56,927 nt of DNA from Caryophanales bacterium (GCA_016288635.1 JAEEKZ010000047.1:1-56927); one strand, 5' to 3'. Positions 9,037 to 18,629 are shown, counted from the stretch's first letter. Notes: a model not told the origin generated them from the sequence alone. Made by a program: numbers and translations.

Positions 9037-10413
9037 TTAAATATCTGTATTTTTTGAAATGTAATCAACTAATTTATCAATTGGTAATGTAATTTGTTCC
9101 ATTGTATCTCTTGATCTAACTGTTACAGTATCGTTATTTAATGAATTATCATCAATTGTAATACAAAATGGTGTTCCGCATGCATCAGAACGACGATATC
9201 TTTTACCAATTGAACCTGATTCATCTACACTGCATTGGAAATGCTTACATAGCATTGCATATACATCGTTTGCTTTATCAGCATGTACTTTCTTAATTAA
9301 AGGTAAAATAGTAGCTTTAATTGGTGCCAATGCTGGATGTATTTTCAATACTATTCTTTCTTCATTGTCTACCATTTCTTTTGTATAAGCATTGCTTAAC
9401 AAAGCAAGTAATAATCTATCTAGACCCACTGAAGGTTCAATAACATATGGTAAGTACTTTTCATTAGTTTCAGGATCAACTACTCTTAAATCTTGTTTAG
9501 AATGCTCCATATGAGTATTTAAATCATAGTCTGTACGATCTGCAACGCCCCATAGTTCTCCCCATCCAAATGGGAATTCAAATTCAATATCAGTAGTAGC
9601 CTTACTATAGAAAGCTAATTCTTCTTTAGCATGATCTCTATATCTTAATTTATTTTTATCTAATCCTAATGTCTTTAAGAATTCTAAACAGAAACTTTTC
9701 CAATAACCAAACCACTCTAAATCATCACCGGGTTTACAAAAGAACTCTAATTCCATTTGTTCAAATTCTCTTGTTCTAAAAATAAAGTTACCTGGAGTTA
9801 TTTCGTTTCTAAACGCTTTACCAGTTTGACAAACACCAAATGGTAATTTAAGTCTCATTGCTCTTTCAATATTCTTAAAGTTAACAAATATACCTTGAGC
9901 AGTTTCTCCACGTAGATATACAACTGATTTAGTATCTTCAGTTACACCCATATGTGTTTCAAATAATAAATTAAACTTTCTAATTGGCGTAAAATCACAC
10001 TTACCACAAACAGGACATTTAACTTTATTATCTTTAATATAAGCTTCTAATTTTTCATTATCCCATCCATCACCAGTTTCTTTTCCTTTAGAGAAATCCT
10101 CAATAAGCTTATCCGCTCTATGACGAGACTTACATTGTTTACAATCGATTAGGGGATCAGCAAAACTAGCTACATGACCAGATGCAACCCAAACATTTGG
10201 ATTCATTAATATTGCAGAATCAAGTCCATAGTTATATGGATTTTCTTGAATAAATTTCTTCTTCCAAACATTACGTAAATTTTCTTTTAAAAGTGTTCCT
10301 AGAGGACCGTAATCCCAAGCATTAGCTAAACCACCATATATTTCACTTCCTTGGAAAATAAAACCATATTGCTTAGCATAATTAACTAGCTCATCCATTT
10401 TAATTTGCTCCAT
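9037..10413 (-). CDS. glyQS: Glycyl-tRNA synthetase, single-chain type
   Basis: A 458-residue class IIa synthetase of the dimeric archaeal/eukaryotic/Gram-positive form, not the alpha2-beta2 GlyQ/GlyS form. Motif 1 follows YGGLANAWDYGPLG near the N-terminus. A zinc-binding insert shows CKQCKS and CPVCGKC. RGETAQGIFVNF, FRNEITPGNFIFRTREFEQMELEFF (motif 2) and EPSVGLDRLLLALL (motif 3) are all present. The C-terminal anticodon-binding domain starts near residue 355 (APIKATILPL) and includes GKRYRRSDACGTPFC. No T-box precedes it: only about 95 bases separate it from murC and they hold two promoters. It has its own terminator. Confidence 0.96.
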   Translation of the reverse strand: MEQIKMDELVNYAKQYGFIFQGSEIYGGLANAWDYGPLGTLLKENLRNVWKKKFIQENPYNYGLDSAILMNPNVWVASGHVASFADPLIDCKQCKSRHRADKLIEDFSKGKETGDGWDNEKLEAYIKDNKVKCPVCGKCDFTPIRKFNLLFETHMGVTEDTKSVVYLRGETAQGIFVNFKNIERAMRLKLPFGVCQTGKAFRNEITPGNFIFRTREFEQMELEFFCKPGDDLEWFGYWKSFCLEFLKTLGLDKNKLRYRDHAKEELAFYSKATTDIEFEFPFGWGELWGVADRTDYDLNTHMEHSKQDLRVVDPETNEKYLPYVIEPSVGLDRLLLALLSNAYTKEMVDNEERIVLKIHPALAPIKATILPLIKKVHADKANDVYAMLCKHFQCSVDESGSIGKRYRRSDACGTPFCITIDDNSLNNDTVTVRSRDTMEQITLPIDKLVDYISKNTDI

Positions 10414-10439
10414 ACTAACACTCCTTCATAACAATGAAA

Positions 10440-10468
10440 ATTATAACACAATCAATAACTTGAAACAA
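10440..10468 (-). promoter_or_regulatory. glyQS promoter
   Basis: Minus strand: -35 TTGTTT (10468-10463), 17 bp, -10 TATAAT (10445-10440). Its -35 overlaps the -35 of the murC promoter by three bases. Confidence 0.75.
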
Positions 10469-10488
10469 CTAATTATTAATTATATAAT
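10460..10488 (+). promoter_or_regulatory. murC promoter
   Basis: Plus strand: -35 TTGAAA (10460-10465), 17 bp, -10 TATAAT (10483-10488). The predicted start near 10495 falls on the SD AGGAGTG (10494-10500). Confidence 0.75.
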
Positions 10489-10507
10489 TAACTAGGAGTG
10501 ATTAAGT

Positions 10508-11872
10508 ATGTACGAAAACAAAAAAATACATTTTATTGGTATTGGTGGCATAAGTATGTCAGGACTTGCATTAATGGTTTTAGATCATCATGCAACAGTA
10601 TCAGGAAGCGACATAACCGAATCAGAATTAACGGATAAATTAGAAAAGATAGGATGCATTATTAAATATGGACATCATCCTGAACTTATAGATGACGCTG
10701 ATATAGTTGTTTATACAGCTGCAGTACACGATGATGACCCTGAACTAATGCGTGCTAAAGAATTGAATAAAGAAACATATGAGAGAGCAGATTTCCTAGG
10801 TTTAATAACAAAAGAGTATAAAAACTGTATTTGTATTTCAGGAACTCATGGAAAATCTACAACAACAGGAATGACTTCCCTAGCCTTCTTAAAATCAGGA
10901 TTAAATCCTACAATTCACATTGGGGCTATTCTAGAACAAATCAATAGCAACACTAAAATTGGTTCAAAAGATTATCTTGTGATGGAAGCATGTGAATATG
11001 TTGATTCATTTCTAGCATTCCACCCTACTAGTGAAATCATACTTAATATTGATGACGATCATTTAGATTATTTTAAAAACGTTGATAATATTAAAAAATC
11101 ATTTAGAAAATTTACAAGCCTTCTACCTAATGATGGTTTTGTAGTTTTAAATATAGATGATGAAAATGCTAAGACTCTTGAAGATGTAGATAAAAAAGTA
11201 ATTACTTATGGAGTAAATAACGACGCTAATTATAGAGCTAAAAATATTGAGTTTAATGACTTAGGATGTGCAATGTTTGATATTTATCTTGATGATAAAT
11301 ATTTAACTCATTTAAATATTAATGTCATGGGAGAACATAACGTATATAATGCTCTAGCAAGTTTTGCATTATCCCATCAATACATTAATGATATTAATAG
11401 TATTAAAGAAGGTATTGAAGATTATAGAGGTGTTAAAAGAAGATTTGAACTAATAAAAGTTTTAGATAATGGTATTAAAATATATGATGATTATGCTCAT
11501 CACCCAACTGAAGTAATGTCTACACTTAAAACTTCAAAAGGAATTAAATGCCATGAAAGTTGGGCAGTATTCCAATCACATACTTTTTCAAGAACAGCCG
11601 CTCATCTCAAAGAACTTGCGGATATCTTAAAACAATTTGATCATGTAGTTATTGCCAAAATATATCCAGCTAGAGAAATAAATACATTTGGTATAAGCGA
11701 AGAAATGATTGTAGATGAAATCAAAAAAGATAATCCAAATGTTATCTATATAGATGATTTTGATAAAATCGTTGATTATCTAGAAGAAAACGTTAAAGAT
11801 AATGATCTAGTTATCACAATTGGAGCTGGTCCAATAGATAAAGTTGCTCATAAATACGCAAATAAAAATTAG
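10508..11872 (+). CDS. murC: UDP-N-acetylmuramate--L-alanine ligase
   Basis: A 454-residue cytoplasmic Mur ligase that adds L-alanine to UDP-MurNAc using ATP, the first step in building the peptidoglycan stem peptide. The N-terminal Rossmann domain starts with IHFIGIGGISMSGLA. The ATP site is SGTHGKSTTTGM (near residues 117-128). The central motif is VMEACEYVDSFL, followed by NIDDDHLDYF, GEHNVYNALA and IYDDYAHHPTEV. The length is typical. It stands alone between its promoter and a bidirectional terminator, outside any mur/fts cluster, on the opposite strand to most of the window. It shows the organism makes a cell wall, excluding true Mollicutes. Confidence 0.97.
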   Translation: MYENKKIHFIGIGGISMSGLALMVLDHHATVSGSDITESELTDKLEKIGCIIKYGHHPELIDDADIVVYTAAVHDDDPELMRAKELNKETYERADFLGLITKEYKNCICISGTHGKSTTTGMTSLAFLKSGLNPTIHIGAILEQINSNTKIGSKDYLVMEACEYVDSFLAFHPTSEIILNIDDDHLDYFKNVDNIKKSFRKFTSLLPNDGFVVLNIDDENAKTLEDVDKKVITYGVNNDANYRAKNIEFNDLGCAMFDIYLDDKYLTHLNINVMGEHNVYNALASFALSHQYINDINSIKEGIEDYRGVKRRFELIKVLDNGIKIYDDYAHHPTEVMSTLKTSKGIKCHESWAVFQSHTFSRTAAHLKELADILKQFDHVVIAKIYPAREINTFGISEEMIVDEIKKDNPNVIYIDDFDKIVDYLEENVKDNDLVITIGAGPIDKVAHKYANKN

Positions 11873-11895
11873 ATATTAAATATCTAATTTTTTTT
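11867..11895. terminator. Bidirectional terminator between murC and the giant gene
   Basis: Palindrome AATTAGATA / TATCTAATT with T runs on both strands. The murC TAG is in the left arm and the convergent gene's TAA abuts the other end. Confidence 0.8.
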
Positions 11896-14800
11896 ATCTT
11901 ATAATTCTTCCCTGCTTATATGCATTTTCGTATTCTAGTAATTCTTTTAATGCTCTTTTATCTCTATCAATAAAGTCTTGATATGTTCTACCATCACTAC
12001 ATACACAATAATACCAGTCATTGTTACAAACAAAATATACTACATTTTCTATATTGTTTACTAGACTAATTAAATATCCTGATGCATTAGATGATATATA
12101 TTCAAAAGGCATTCCATCTAAAGCTAATTTAACAGCATATATTCTATTAATAACATTCAACATATCATCTGTATTAGTTAAACATCTAACCTCATCTCTT
12201 CCTGGTGGATAATAAGGCATATTTTCTTCGGAAAAATCAAGAGGAACAAATGGTCTATCAGTTGCTGTAGTTGCTTGAACAACAGCATTATCTTTAGAAA
12301 TTGATGAGTAAAAATATTTCCATCCTTCATGAAGGCTTTCAACACCTAAATTAGCTTTTGGTTCATTTTCAAATCCATTTCTAGCAGAAATAAATACATT
12401 TTGAATAGGATATTCTGAAACACTACTTTCAGCGATTAAATCTTTAGCTACTTCATATGAGGCATTAACTAAAAACTGAGCAGTACTTGATAATGCCACA
12501 GGTATAGAGGATAACTCACTCATAAATACAGAATTACCATGTCTAAATCCAGATTCTTTTCCTAAATACTGTCCCGTACTTGCATCTTCAAATCGTATAT
12601 GAAAACCATTTTCATTTTCCATGCAAAAATCGTAAAGTTCTTCACCTACTCCACCAACACGCATACAAGAATCTACTCTTTCACCATGAGTAAAATTACA
12701 TGGATTAGTAAAATTAGCTACAACAGCTCTTATTTTAACAGAACCAATTTTATATACTTTATTAAATGTTGGAATAGTTACACTTTGTCTTTCAAATGCT
12801 TTTAATGTCCACTCAACCGATTCTCTTAATCTTTGATCTCCTTGCGTTTTACGATTTGCAGATAAAGCTCCCGGATTTTCATCAATTAATCTTGCATCTT
12901 CAGGAGTTAATATTTGCGAATATATATCAGAAGTTCTAGAATATCCTTTTGTTTTCTTGAATATAGAAGACAAGGTCATTACTCCGCCTCTAACATGTTT
13001 TTTCTTCTTTCTTTCCTCTTCTTCTTTTCTAAGAATTGGCATAAAATAAGACATAAAAGCAGCAATTTGTCTTTCATCTATTTCAAAATCCAAGCAATTA
13101 TTATCATTAATAAACTTAACCAACTCACTTGGTAATTTATGTAGTTTTCTCTTAGACATTATCTCTTTTAATTTTTGATAATAATATTCATTTTCAAGTA
13201 TACCCTTTAAAACATCTAATCTTAAATAAGACAATATTTTACAAATAGATAAACTTGATTTACCAGGTGAATAATTTTTCTTTAATTCATCATCTTTTTC
13301 AGTTAGTATTTTTTCTCTTATATCTTCATACCAAGCTGGTGATTCATTTTTAACCTTCGAAATTATTTCTAAACCTAATAATCTAAATTCAAACATTTTA
13401 GATGTAACAATATTAGTATCATTAGTTAATTTTGCATGTTTATTTTTATTAAACTTAATTAAATCTTGGATTAAATCGTCACTATAACCTTTTTCATGAC
13501 ATTTTCCTATCAAGACATTTACAAAACTTGTTTCATTAGGAAGAGTAACATCTTTTTCTAAAAAATAACTAAAGATAACCTGTTTAGCACTATTTTCATC
13601 AATTGATTCAATTAGTTTAATTTCTCTTCCAACATCATATGTATTTTTATATTCATCTCTTTTTTTATCAACATAATAATCCATAATATATTTTAGTATT
13701 TTTGAATATTTTTCAGGATCTCCATTGTTGATTTTATAAATAACAAGTTCTAGGAATTTTCTAGGATTACTTTTATATTTAAGGTCTATCTTTGCACCCA
13801 AATCCTTTTCAAGCATTTCAAAGAATACTCCATTTAGACTACGAGCAACATCACTAACAAGCTCACTATCTACTTTATTACCTTGAATTTGGTTTAATAG
13901 TATAGCAAAACTATCAACTATTGGTGCAAATTTTATAGAAAACTCATGTTGTTTAATATTATCATAAGCTGAATCTAAATCATCCATAGTATATCTTTTG
14001 TTAGGAAATAAAGCTATTAGTTTATCAAATAAACTTTCATTTAAACTAAGTAATTCTAATATGTTTTTATCATCAATATAATATAATAATTCTTTTCCAA
14101 CAATTGCTTTTAAGGCTTCAACATTATGCTTATTTAACTTCTTTTGCTTTACAACAAAATCCAAATAATATATTAATTCATCTGACTCTAAAGCATTTAC
14201 AAATAAAGCATTATTTTTTAAATATTCACGAGCAAAAATAAGTTCACGAAATTTTTTGTTTTCTAAAAATAAACTTCTTAATACCGATTTATTATAAGAC
14301 GACGAAACTTCCTCGTTATTAAAATATTCAAGAAATAATTCTTCATAAAAATCAGGATCATTTTTTCTAATTGCCCTAAATGAATTAGTAACAACAGTTC
14401 TTGTTTCATTAGCAAAAATATTTATATATTGTTTAAAATACGTTTTTATATTTTCAACACTATTAGTACTTACAAATATCTCAAATACTTTTAATGAGAT
14501 AGTGTCTGATGTGATAATTATTTCTCTAGACGGATCTGATTCTAAACTTTTCTTCAATAATTCAAGTATTCTATTATTAAATATATCCCCTTCAAATAAA
14601 TGAACCACCCTAGCATTGGGATTTCTAAGAACTGCTTCAATTATTGAAGCATCCCCTTCCTCACAACATATTTCTTTTCTATTTATCTTGTCAATATACG
14701 CTTTATCACTTGATTCAATATGTCCTCTAATTCTATCAACACACATTGAAGAATACTTTCCACTTCTTAATAAGTGTTCTATATTACCGGCTTCAATTAA

Positions 14801-15703
14801 TGCGTCAACAAATTCGTCATTATATAGATTATCTAATTTCTCTTTTGGATAATACTTTATAAAAGAACGAAAACTATAATCATTTTCTTTCATGTCTTTT
14901 ATTAGTTTTTCTCTTAAGTCTTCATCACTTATTAAATTAAAACCAACCATTTCATTAGCAAATAAATAAATTCCACTTGCATATAGCAAATCATAAATAT
15001 CAAATCTAGCAGAATAATCTAACTTGTTAACGAAGAAACGAAATTTACCTAATATGTCGTTACTATCCTCATTAATTAAATTAAGAAAATCTTTTGGAGC
15101 ACCCTCAGAAAACACCATGCGCATTTTATTAACAAATTCACTTTCAAATAAAATAGCATTTGCATCAAGTATTTTTCTAGTTATATAAACAATCATTATA
15201 GGATGGACATCTTTGATATTTGCAACAACCATATTAACATAATCATCCATATTTTCTGGAGATATAATAGATTCAAAATTAATTGCATCAAGCTTTTTTT
15301 CTTTAATTAAAGTTGCAAGATTAGCAACATCAAATACAATAGCGTTAGCAATATCAAACTTATCTTTAATTCCATCATACACATCTTTTAATTCTTTAAT
15401 ATGTGTTTTATTATCCGTAGATTTTAAACACTCTACCATTGTAGATGGACCATCGTAAGCATATAACAACCTGCATTTATTATATTGAAGTTTTAGTTCT
15501 TCATCATCACCTAAAATATCTATATCTCTTGAAAGAAAAAAATCAATAAAATCAAAGAATTCTTTTTTCAAAGTTTTTCTTCTTTTTTTAAACTCTTCAA
15601 TTACTTTTTTTCTTAATTCTTCATTATAAATTAGATAAGTTTTTTCTAGATCAGAAAAAAACAAATTATTATCACTTAATTGTTGTAGTATTTGTTTATC
15701 CAT
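11894..15703 (-). CDS. Giant 1269-residue protein of unknown function, SOS-box controlled
   Basis: Not recognised as a known family. About 870 N-terminal residues are helical and charged, with no signal peptide or membrane segment, and look like helical-repeat material. A basic link (EEEERKKKKHVRGG) follows, then a more compact C-terminal region from about 890. That region has TLSSIFKKTKGYSR, a VKIRAVVANF strand, a DSCMRVGG motif with Cys1013, GFHIRFEDA, GFRHGNSVF at 1052-1060 and NVFISARNGF. The Cys-x-Arg-x-Gly plus FR-x-GN layout suggests a distinct enzymatic or binding domain; I note only a loose resemblance to the PcfJ-like layout. A perfect LexA box lies in its promoter. SD AGGTGA supports the ATG. 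It is transcribed alone. Confidence 0.75.
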   Translation of the reverse strand: MDKQILQQLSDNNLFFSDLEKTYLIYNEELRKKVIEEFKKRRKTLKKEFFDFIDFFLSRDIDILGDDEELKLQYNKCRLLYAYDGPSTMVECLKSTDNKTHIKELKDVYDGIKDKFDIANAIVFDVANLATLIKEKKLDAINFESIISPENMDDYVNMVVANIKDVHPIMIVYITRKILDANAILFESEFVNKMRMVFSEGAPKDFLNLINEDSNDILGKFRFFVNKLDYSARFDIYDLLYASGIYLFANEMVGFNLISDEDLREKLIKDMKENDYSFRSFIKYYPKEKLDNLYNDEFVDALIEAGNIEHLLRSGKYSSMCVDRIRGHIESSDKAYIDKINRKEICCEEGDASIIEAVLRNPNARVVHLFEGDIFNNRILELLKKSLESDPSREIIITSDTISLKVFEIFVSTNSVENIKTYFKQYINIFANETRTVVTNSFRAIRKNDPDFYEELFLEYFNNEEVSSSYNKSVLRSLFLENKKFRELIFAREYLKNNALFVNALESDELIYYLDFVVKQKKLNKHNVEALKAIVGKELLYYIDDKNILELLSLNESLFDKLIALFPNKRYTMDDLDSAYDNIKQHEFSIKFAPIVDSFAILLNQIQGNKVDSELVSDVARSLNGVFFEMLEKDLGAKIDLKYKSNPRKFLELVIYKINNGDPEKYSKILKYIMDYYVDKKRDEYKNTYDVGREIKLIESIDENSAKQVIFSYFLEKDVTLPNETSFVNVLIGKCHEKGYSDDLIQDLIKFNKNKHAKLTNDTNIVTSKMFEFRLLGLEIISKVKNESPAWYEDIREKILTEKDDELKKNYSPGKSSLSICKILSYLRLDVLKGILENEYYYQKLKEIMSKRKLHKLPSELVKFINDNNCLDFEIDERQIAAFMSYFMPILRKEEEERKKKKHVRGGVMTLSSIFKKTKGYSRTSDIYSQILTPEDARLIDENPGALSANRKTQGDQRLRESVEWTLKAFERQSVTIPTFNKVYKIGSVKIRAVVANFTNPCNFTHGERVDSCMRVGGVGEELYDFCMENENGFHIRFEDASTGQYLGKESGFRHGNSVFMSELSSIPVALSSTAQFLVNASYEVAKDLIAESSVSEYPIQNVFISARNGFENEPKANLGVESLHEGWKYFYSSISKDNAVVQATTATDRPFVPLDFSEENMPYYPPGRDEVRCLTNTDDMLNVINRIYAVKLALDGMPFEYISSNASGYLISLVNNIENVVYFVCNNDWYYCVCSDGRTYQDFIDRDKRALKELLEYENAYKQGRIIR

Positions 15704-15744
15704 TCTATCACCTATCTTCTTCTATTATTTTATCACATTTTATT

Positions 15745-15774
15745 AATATATACCATACGAACATCTGTTCGCAA
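15745..15774 (-). promoter_or_regulatory. SOS-type promoter of the giant gene
   Basis: Minus strand: -35 TTGCGA (15774-15769) and a -10 at TATATA (16 bp) or TATATT (18 bp). The LexA box overlaps the -35 and spacer, the usual place for repression. Confidence 0.6.
15758..15771. promoter_or_regulatory. LexA/DinR (SOS) box
   Basis: The sequence CGAACATCTGTTCG (minus strand CGAACAGATGTTCG) is a perfect match to the B. subtilis LexA consensus CGAAC-RNRY-GTTCG. I saw no second copy upstream of another gene in this window. It lies 55-68 bases upstream of the giant gene's ATG. Confidence 0.85.
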
Positions 15775-15801
15775 TATAAAAGCACATATTGATATGTGCT
15801 T
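15774..15801 (-). terminator. valS terminator
   Basis: Minus-strand hairpin AAGCACATAT / ATATGTGCTT with a weak U-tract (TTTTATATT). It overlaps the valS stop and ends where the next promoter begins. Confidence 0.65.
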
Positions 15802-18340
15802 ATTTTAATAATTCTTCTAATTTTTTCTTTTCTTCTTCTAATTTAGTTCTATCCATTTCTACTATTTTAGCCGGTGCCTTATTAACATAATTTTCATTAG
15901 ATAATAAAGCTTCTCTTCTAGCAATAGAGGCCTGTAAAATCTTAATTTGTGATTCTTTTAAAATTCTATCTGCTTCAGATTCAACTTTTTCAAAAAAGAT
16001 TGTAGCTTTAATTCTATTTGAGAATACTTTATATGCTTTTATACCTAAAGGTTTATTAACAATATGATCTTTATCTATTTTTAATAATTTAACAATAATA
16101 TCATTATCATCTTCAGTATCAAACATTACTTTAAATTCTTTAGTCATATTATTCTCTGCTTTAATATTTCTAAATGATTTAATAAACTCTACAGAATCAT
16201 CTACTGCAACTTCTTCAGATTCAAATATATATTTCTTACTATATTTTGGATAAGCAGAAATCATAATAGATTCTTCATCTTTAACTGGTAACATTTGATA
16301 TATTTCCTCAGTTACAAATGGCATAAATGGATGTAGCATTTTTAAGATACCAGTTAAAACATAACATAACGTTGATTTGGTACTATCTGTATCAATTGAA
16401 TACTTAGCCATTTCTATATAATAATCACAGAAGTAATTCCAAGTAAATTCATATATACTTGCTCCAGCATTATTAAATTCATATTTATCCATAAATCTCT
16501 TTGATTCATGTAAACACTTTTCAAATTTAGTTAAAATCCATTTATCTTCAGGTTTTAAACTATCTAAATTAATCTCTTTTAACCCATCAATATTTGATAA
16601 AACAAATCTTGAAGCATTCCATATCTTATTAATATAGTTCCATGCAGATTTAATCTTTTCTTCATCAAATCTCATATCAGTTCCAGGTGCAACATCTGTA
16701 GCAAGATAATATCTTAATGCATCAGCACCATATTCTTTAACCATATCAAATGGATCTATACCATTGCCTAAACTTTTACTAAACTTTCTACCCTGTTTAT
16801 CACGAATTAAACCATGTATTAAACAATCTTCAAATGGTCTAGCACCAAGTAACTTTTCACCTTGGAAAGTCATTCTATTAACCCAGAAAGGTATAATATC
16901 ATAACCAGTTACTAAACATTGATTTGGATAATACTTCTTAACTAGCTCATCACTATCAGGCCATCCTAATGTAGCAAAAGGCCATAGAGCACTAGAGAAC
17001 CATGTATCAAGTACATCTTCATCTTGTACCCATCCTTCTCCTTCTGGAGCATCCATTCCTACATATACTTCATCATTTCTATACCATGCTGGAATTCTAT
17101 GACCCCACCATAGTTGTCTAGAAATACACCAATCATAAGTTATTTCCATCCAGTGATTCATAGTCTTTTCATATCTTGATGGTACAAAGTTAACTTTTCT
17201 ATCTTTATCTTTTTGAGTCTCTAATACTGTATCAGCAAGAGGTCTCATTTTAACAAACCATTGTCTCTTAACCATTGGTTCAACCATAACACCAGTTCTC
17301 TCTGAATGTCCAACTTCATGAACTAATGGTTCAATATCAATTAGTAAGTCTTGACTCTTTAAGTCTTCCAAAACAGCTTCACGACATTCTTCACGAGTCA
17401 TTCCAGCATATTTCTTACCGCAATTCTCATTCATTGTAGCATCATCATTCATAATACAAATACGTTCAAGATTGTGACGATTTCCTACTTCAAAGTCATT
17501 AGGGTCATGTGCTGGAGTAATCTTAACTACACCAGTACCTTTTTCCATATCAGCATGTTCATCAGTTATAACTGGAATAGGTTTATTTAAAATAGGTAAT
17601 ATAACATTTTTACCAACATACTTTTTATATCTTTCATCATTCTCATTAACAGCAACAGCAGTATCACCAAATAATGTTTCTGGTCTAGTTGTTGCAACAT
17701 CTAAGTATTCTTCACTACCTTCTAATTTATATTTAATATGATAGAAAGCGCTCTTTTCTTCACTATAGATAACTTCCTCATTAGATAGTGCAGTTTGTGC
17801 AACAGGATCCCAGTTAATTATCTTTTCACCTCTATAAATAAGGCCTTCATTATAATAATCAACAAATACTTTTCTAACAGCTTTTGATAGTCCTTCATCT
17901 AAAGTAAATCTTTCTTTTGTATAATCTAAAGCAATACCCATTTTAGCCCATTGCTGTCTAATGATATCACCATGTTCATGAGTCCAATCCCAACAAGCTT
18001 CTAAGAATTTTTCTCTTCCATATTCATATTTATTAATACCTTGGTCTTTAAGTCTTTTAACAACTTTAGCTTCCGTTGCTATTGCGGCATGATCCATTCC
18101 TGGAAGCCAAAAAGTATCATAACCTTCCATCTTCTTATATCTAATAATAATATCTTGTAAAGTTACGTCCCAAGCATGTCCTAAATGTAATACACCAGTA
18201 ACGTTAGGTGGTGGTAACACTATACAAAACGGTTCTTTCTTTGAATTGACATCACAATTAAAATATCCTTTGTTTAGCCAAAAATCATATTTGTTTTGCT
18301 CTACAATCTCAGGATTATACTTTTTTTCTAACTCTTTCAT
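15800..18340 (-). CDS. valS: Valyl-tRNA synthetase
   Basis: An 846-residue class I synthetase. The HIGH motif is PPPNVTGVLHLGHAWD (near 42-57), the editing (CP1) domain follows with TTRPETLFGDTAVAVN and ITPAHDPNDFEVG, and the KMSKS motif is KFSKSLGNG. The anticodon-binding helical domain follows to about 700. A C-terminal coiled-coil arm closes the protein (KKKLEELL). The length matches the short Bacilli form. Expression is controlled by a T-box leader directly upstream, with SD GGAGG after the terminator. The gene stands alone, without the folC partner seen in B. subtilis. Confidence 0.97.
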   Translation of the reverse strand: MKELEKKYNPEIVEQNKYDFWLNKGYFNCDVNSKKEPFCIVLPPPNVTGVLHLGHAWDVTLQDIIIRYKKMEGYDTFWLPGMDHAAIATEAKVVKRLKDQGINKYEYGREKFLEACWDWTHEHGDIIRQQWAKMGIALDYTKERFTLDEGLSKAVRKVFVDYYNEGLIYRGEKIINWDPVAQTALSNEEVIYSEEKSAFYHIKYKLEGSEEYLDVATTRPETLFGDTAVAVNENDERYKKYVGKNVILPILNKPIPVITDEHADMEKGTGVVKITPAHDPNDFEVGNRHNLERICIMNDDATMNENCGKKYAGMTREECREAVLEDLKSQDLLIDIEPLVHEVGHSERTGVMVEPMVKRQWFVKMRPLADTVLETQKDKDRKVNFVPSRYEKTMNHWMEITYDWCISRQLWWGHRIPAWYRNDEVYVGMDAPEGEGWVQDEDVLDTWFSSALWPFATLGWPDSDELVKKYYPNQCLVTGYDIIPFWVNRMTFQGEKLLGARPFEDCLIHGLIRDKQGRKFSKSLGNGIDPFDMVKEYGADALRYYLATDVAPGTDMRFDEEKIKSAWNYINKIWNASRFVLSNIDGLKEINLDSLKPEDKWILTKFEKCLHESKRFMDKYEFNNAGASIYEFTWNYFCDYYIEMAKYSIDTDSTKSTLCYVLTGILKMLHPFMPFVTEEIYQMLPVKDEESIMISAYPKYSKKYIFESEEVAVDDSVEFIKSFRNIKAENNMTKEFKVMFDTEDDNDIIVKLLKIDKDHIVNKPLGIKAYKVFSNRIKATIFFEKVESEADRILKESQIKILQASIARREALLSNENYVNKAPAKIVEMDRTKLEEEKKKLEELLK

Positions 18341-18344
18341 ATTT

Positions 18345-18559
18345 TACCTCCATATAACAAAAAAATAGTTATATCATAAAGGGCGTCTATTAAACACTGT
18401 ACCACCTTTACTTTATAACTATTGTTATCTCCTTATTCTTAACGCGAATCACACGCTTTTTCTCGATTTGCAACCAACTATTATCTATTTGTTAATTTCC
18501 ACCAAACATTAACTCTCTTTAAAATTCGATTAATAGTACCTCAAATGTCCTCAAAAACT
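18345..18559 (-). promoter_or_regulatory. T-box riboswitch, tRNA-Val responsive (leader of valS)
   Basis: A minus-strand leader of about 215 bases. It has an AGAGAG-type Stem I segment, the GGTGGAAA element, and the T-box core AAAGGTGGTACAG at 18410-18398. The TGGT would pair with tRNA ending ACCA, which fits discriminator A. The alternative terminator pairs AATAGTTATAAAG with CTTTATGATATAACTATT and ends in seven T (18365-18359). A GTT valine triplet at 18478-18476 in the 3' side of Stem I is a candidate specifier, though another GTT sits close by. Uncharged tRNA-Val would favour the antiterminator and raise valS expression. Confidence 0.9.
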
Positions 18560-18565
18560 AATGTG

Positions 18566-18594
18566 ATTATATAATAATAACAATTAATTTTCAA
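18566..18594 (-). promoter_or_regulatory. valS leader promoter
   Basis: Minus strand: -35 TTGAAA (18594-18589), 17 bp, -10 TATAAT (18571-18566), just upstream of the T-box. Confidence 0.75.
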
Positions 18595-18623
18595 GTCTTA
18601 TTTACTTTATTAAAAACTTGTTT

Positions 18624-18629
18624 TATAAT
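18624..18629 (+). promoter_or_regulatory. -10 of yitT promoter
   Basis: Plus strand TATAAT with a weak -35 (TTTACT) 17 bp upstream. The predicted start near 18636 places the GGTGA SD at the very 5' end of the mRNA. Confidence 0.5.
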
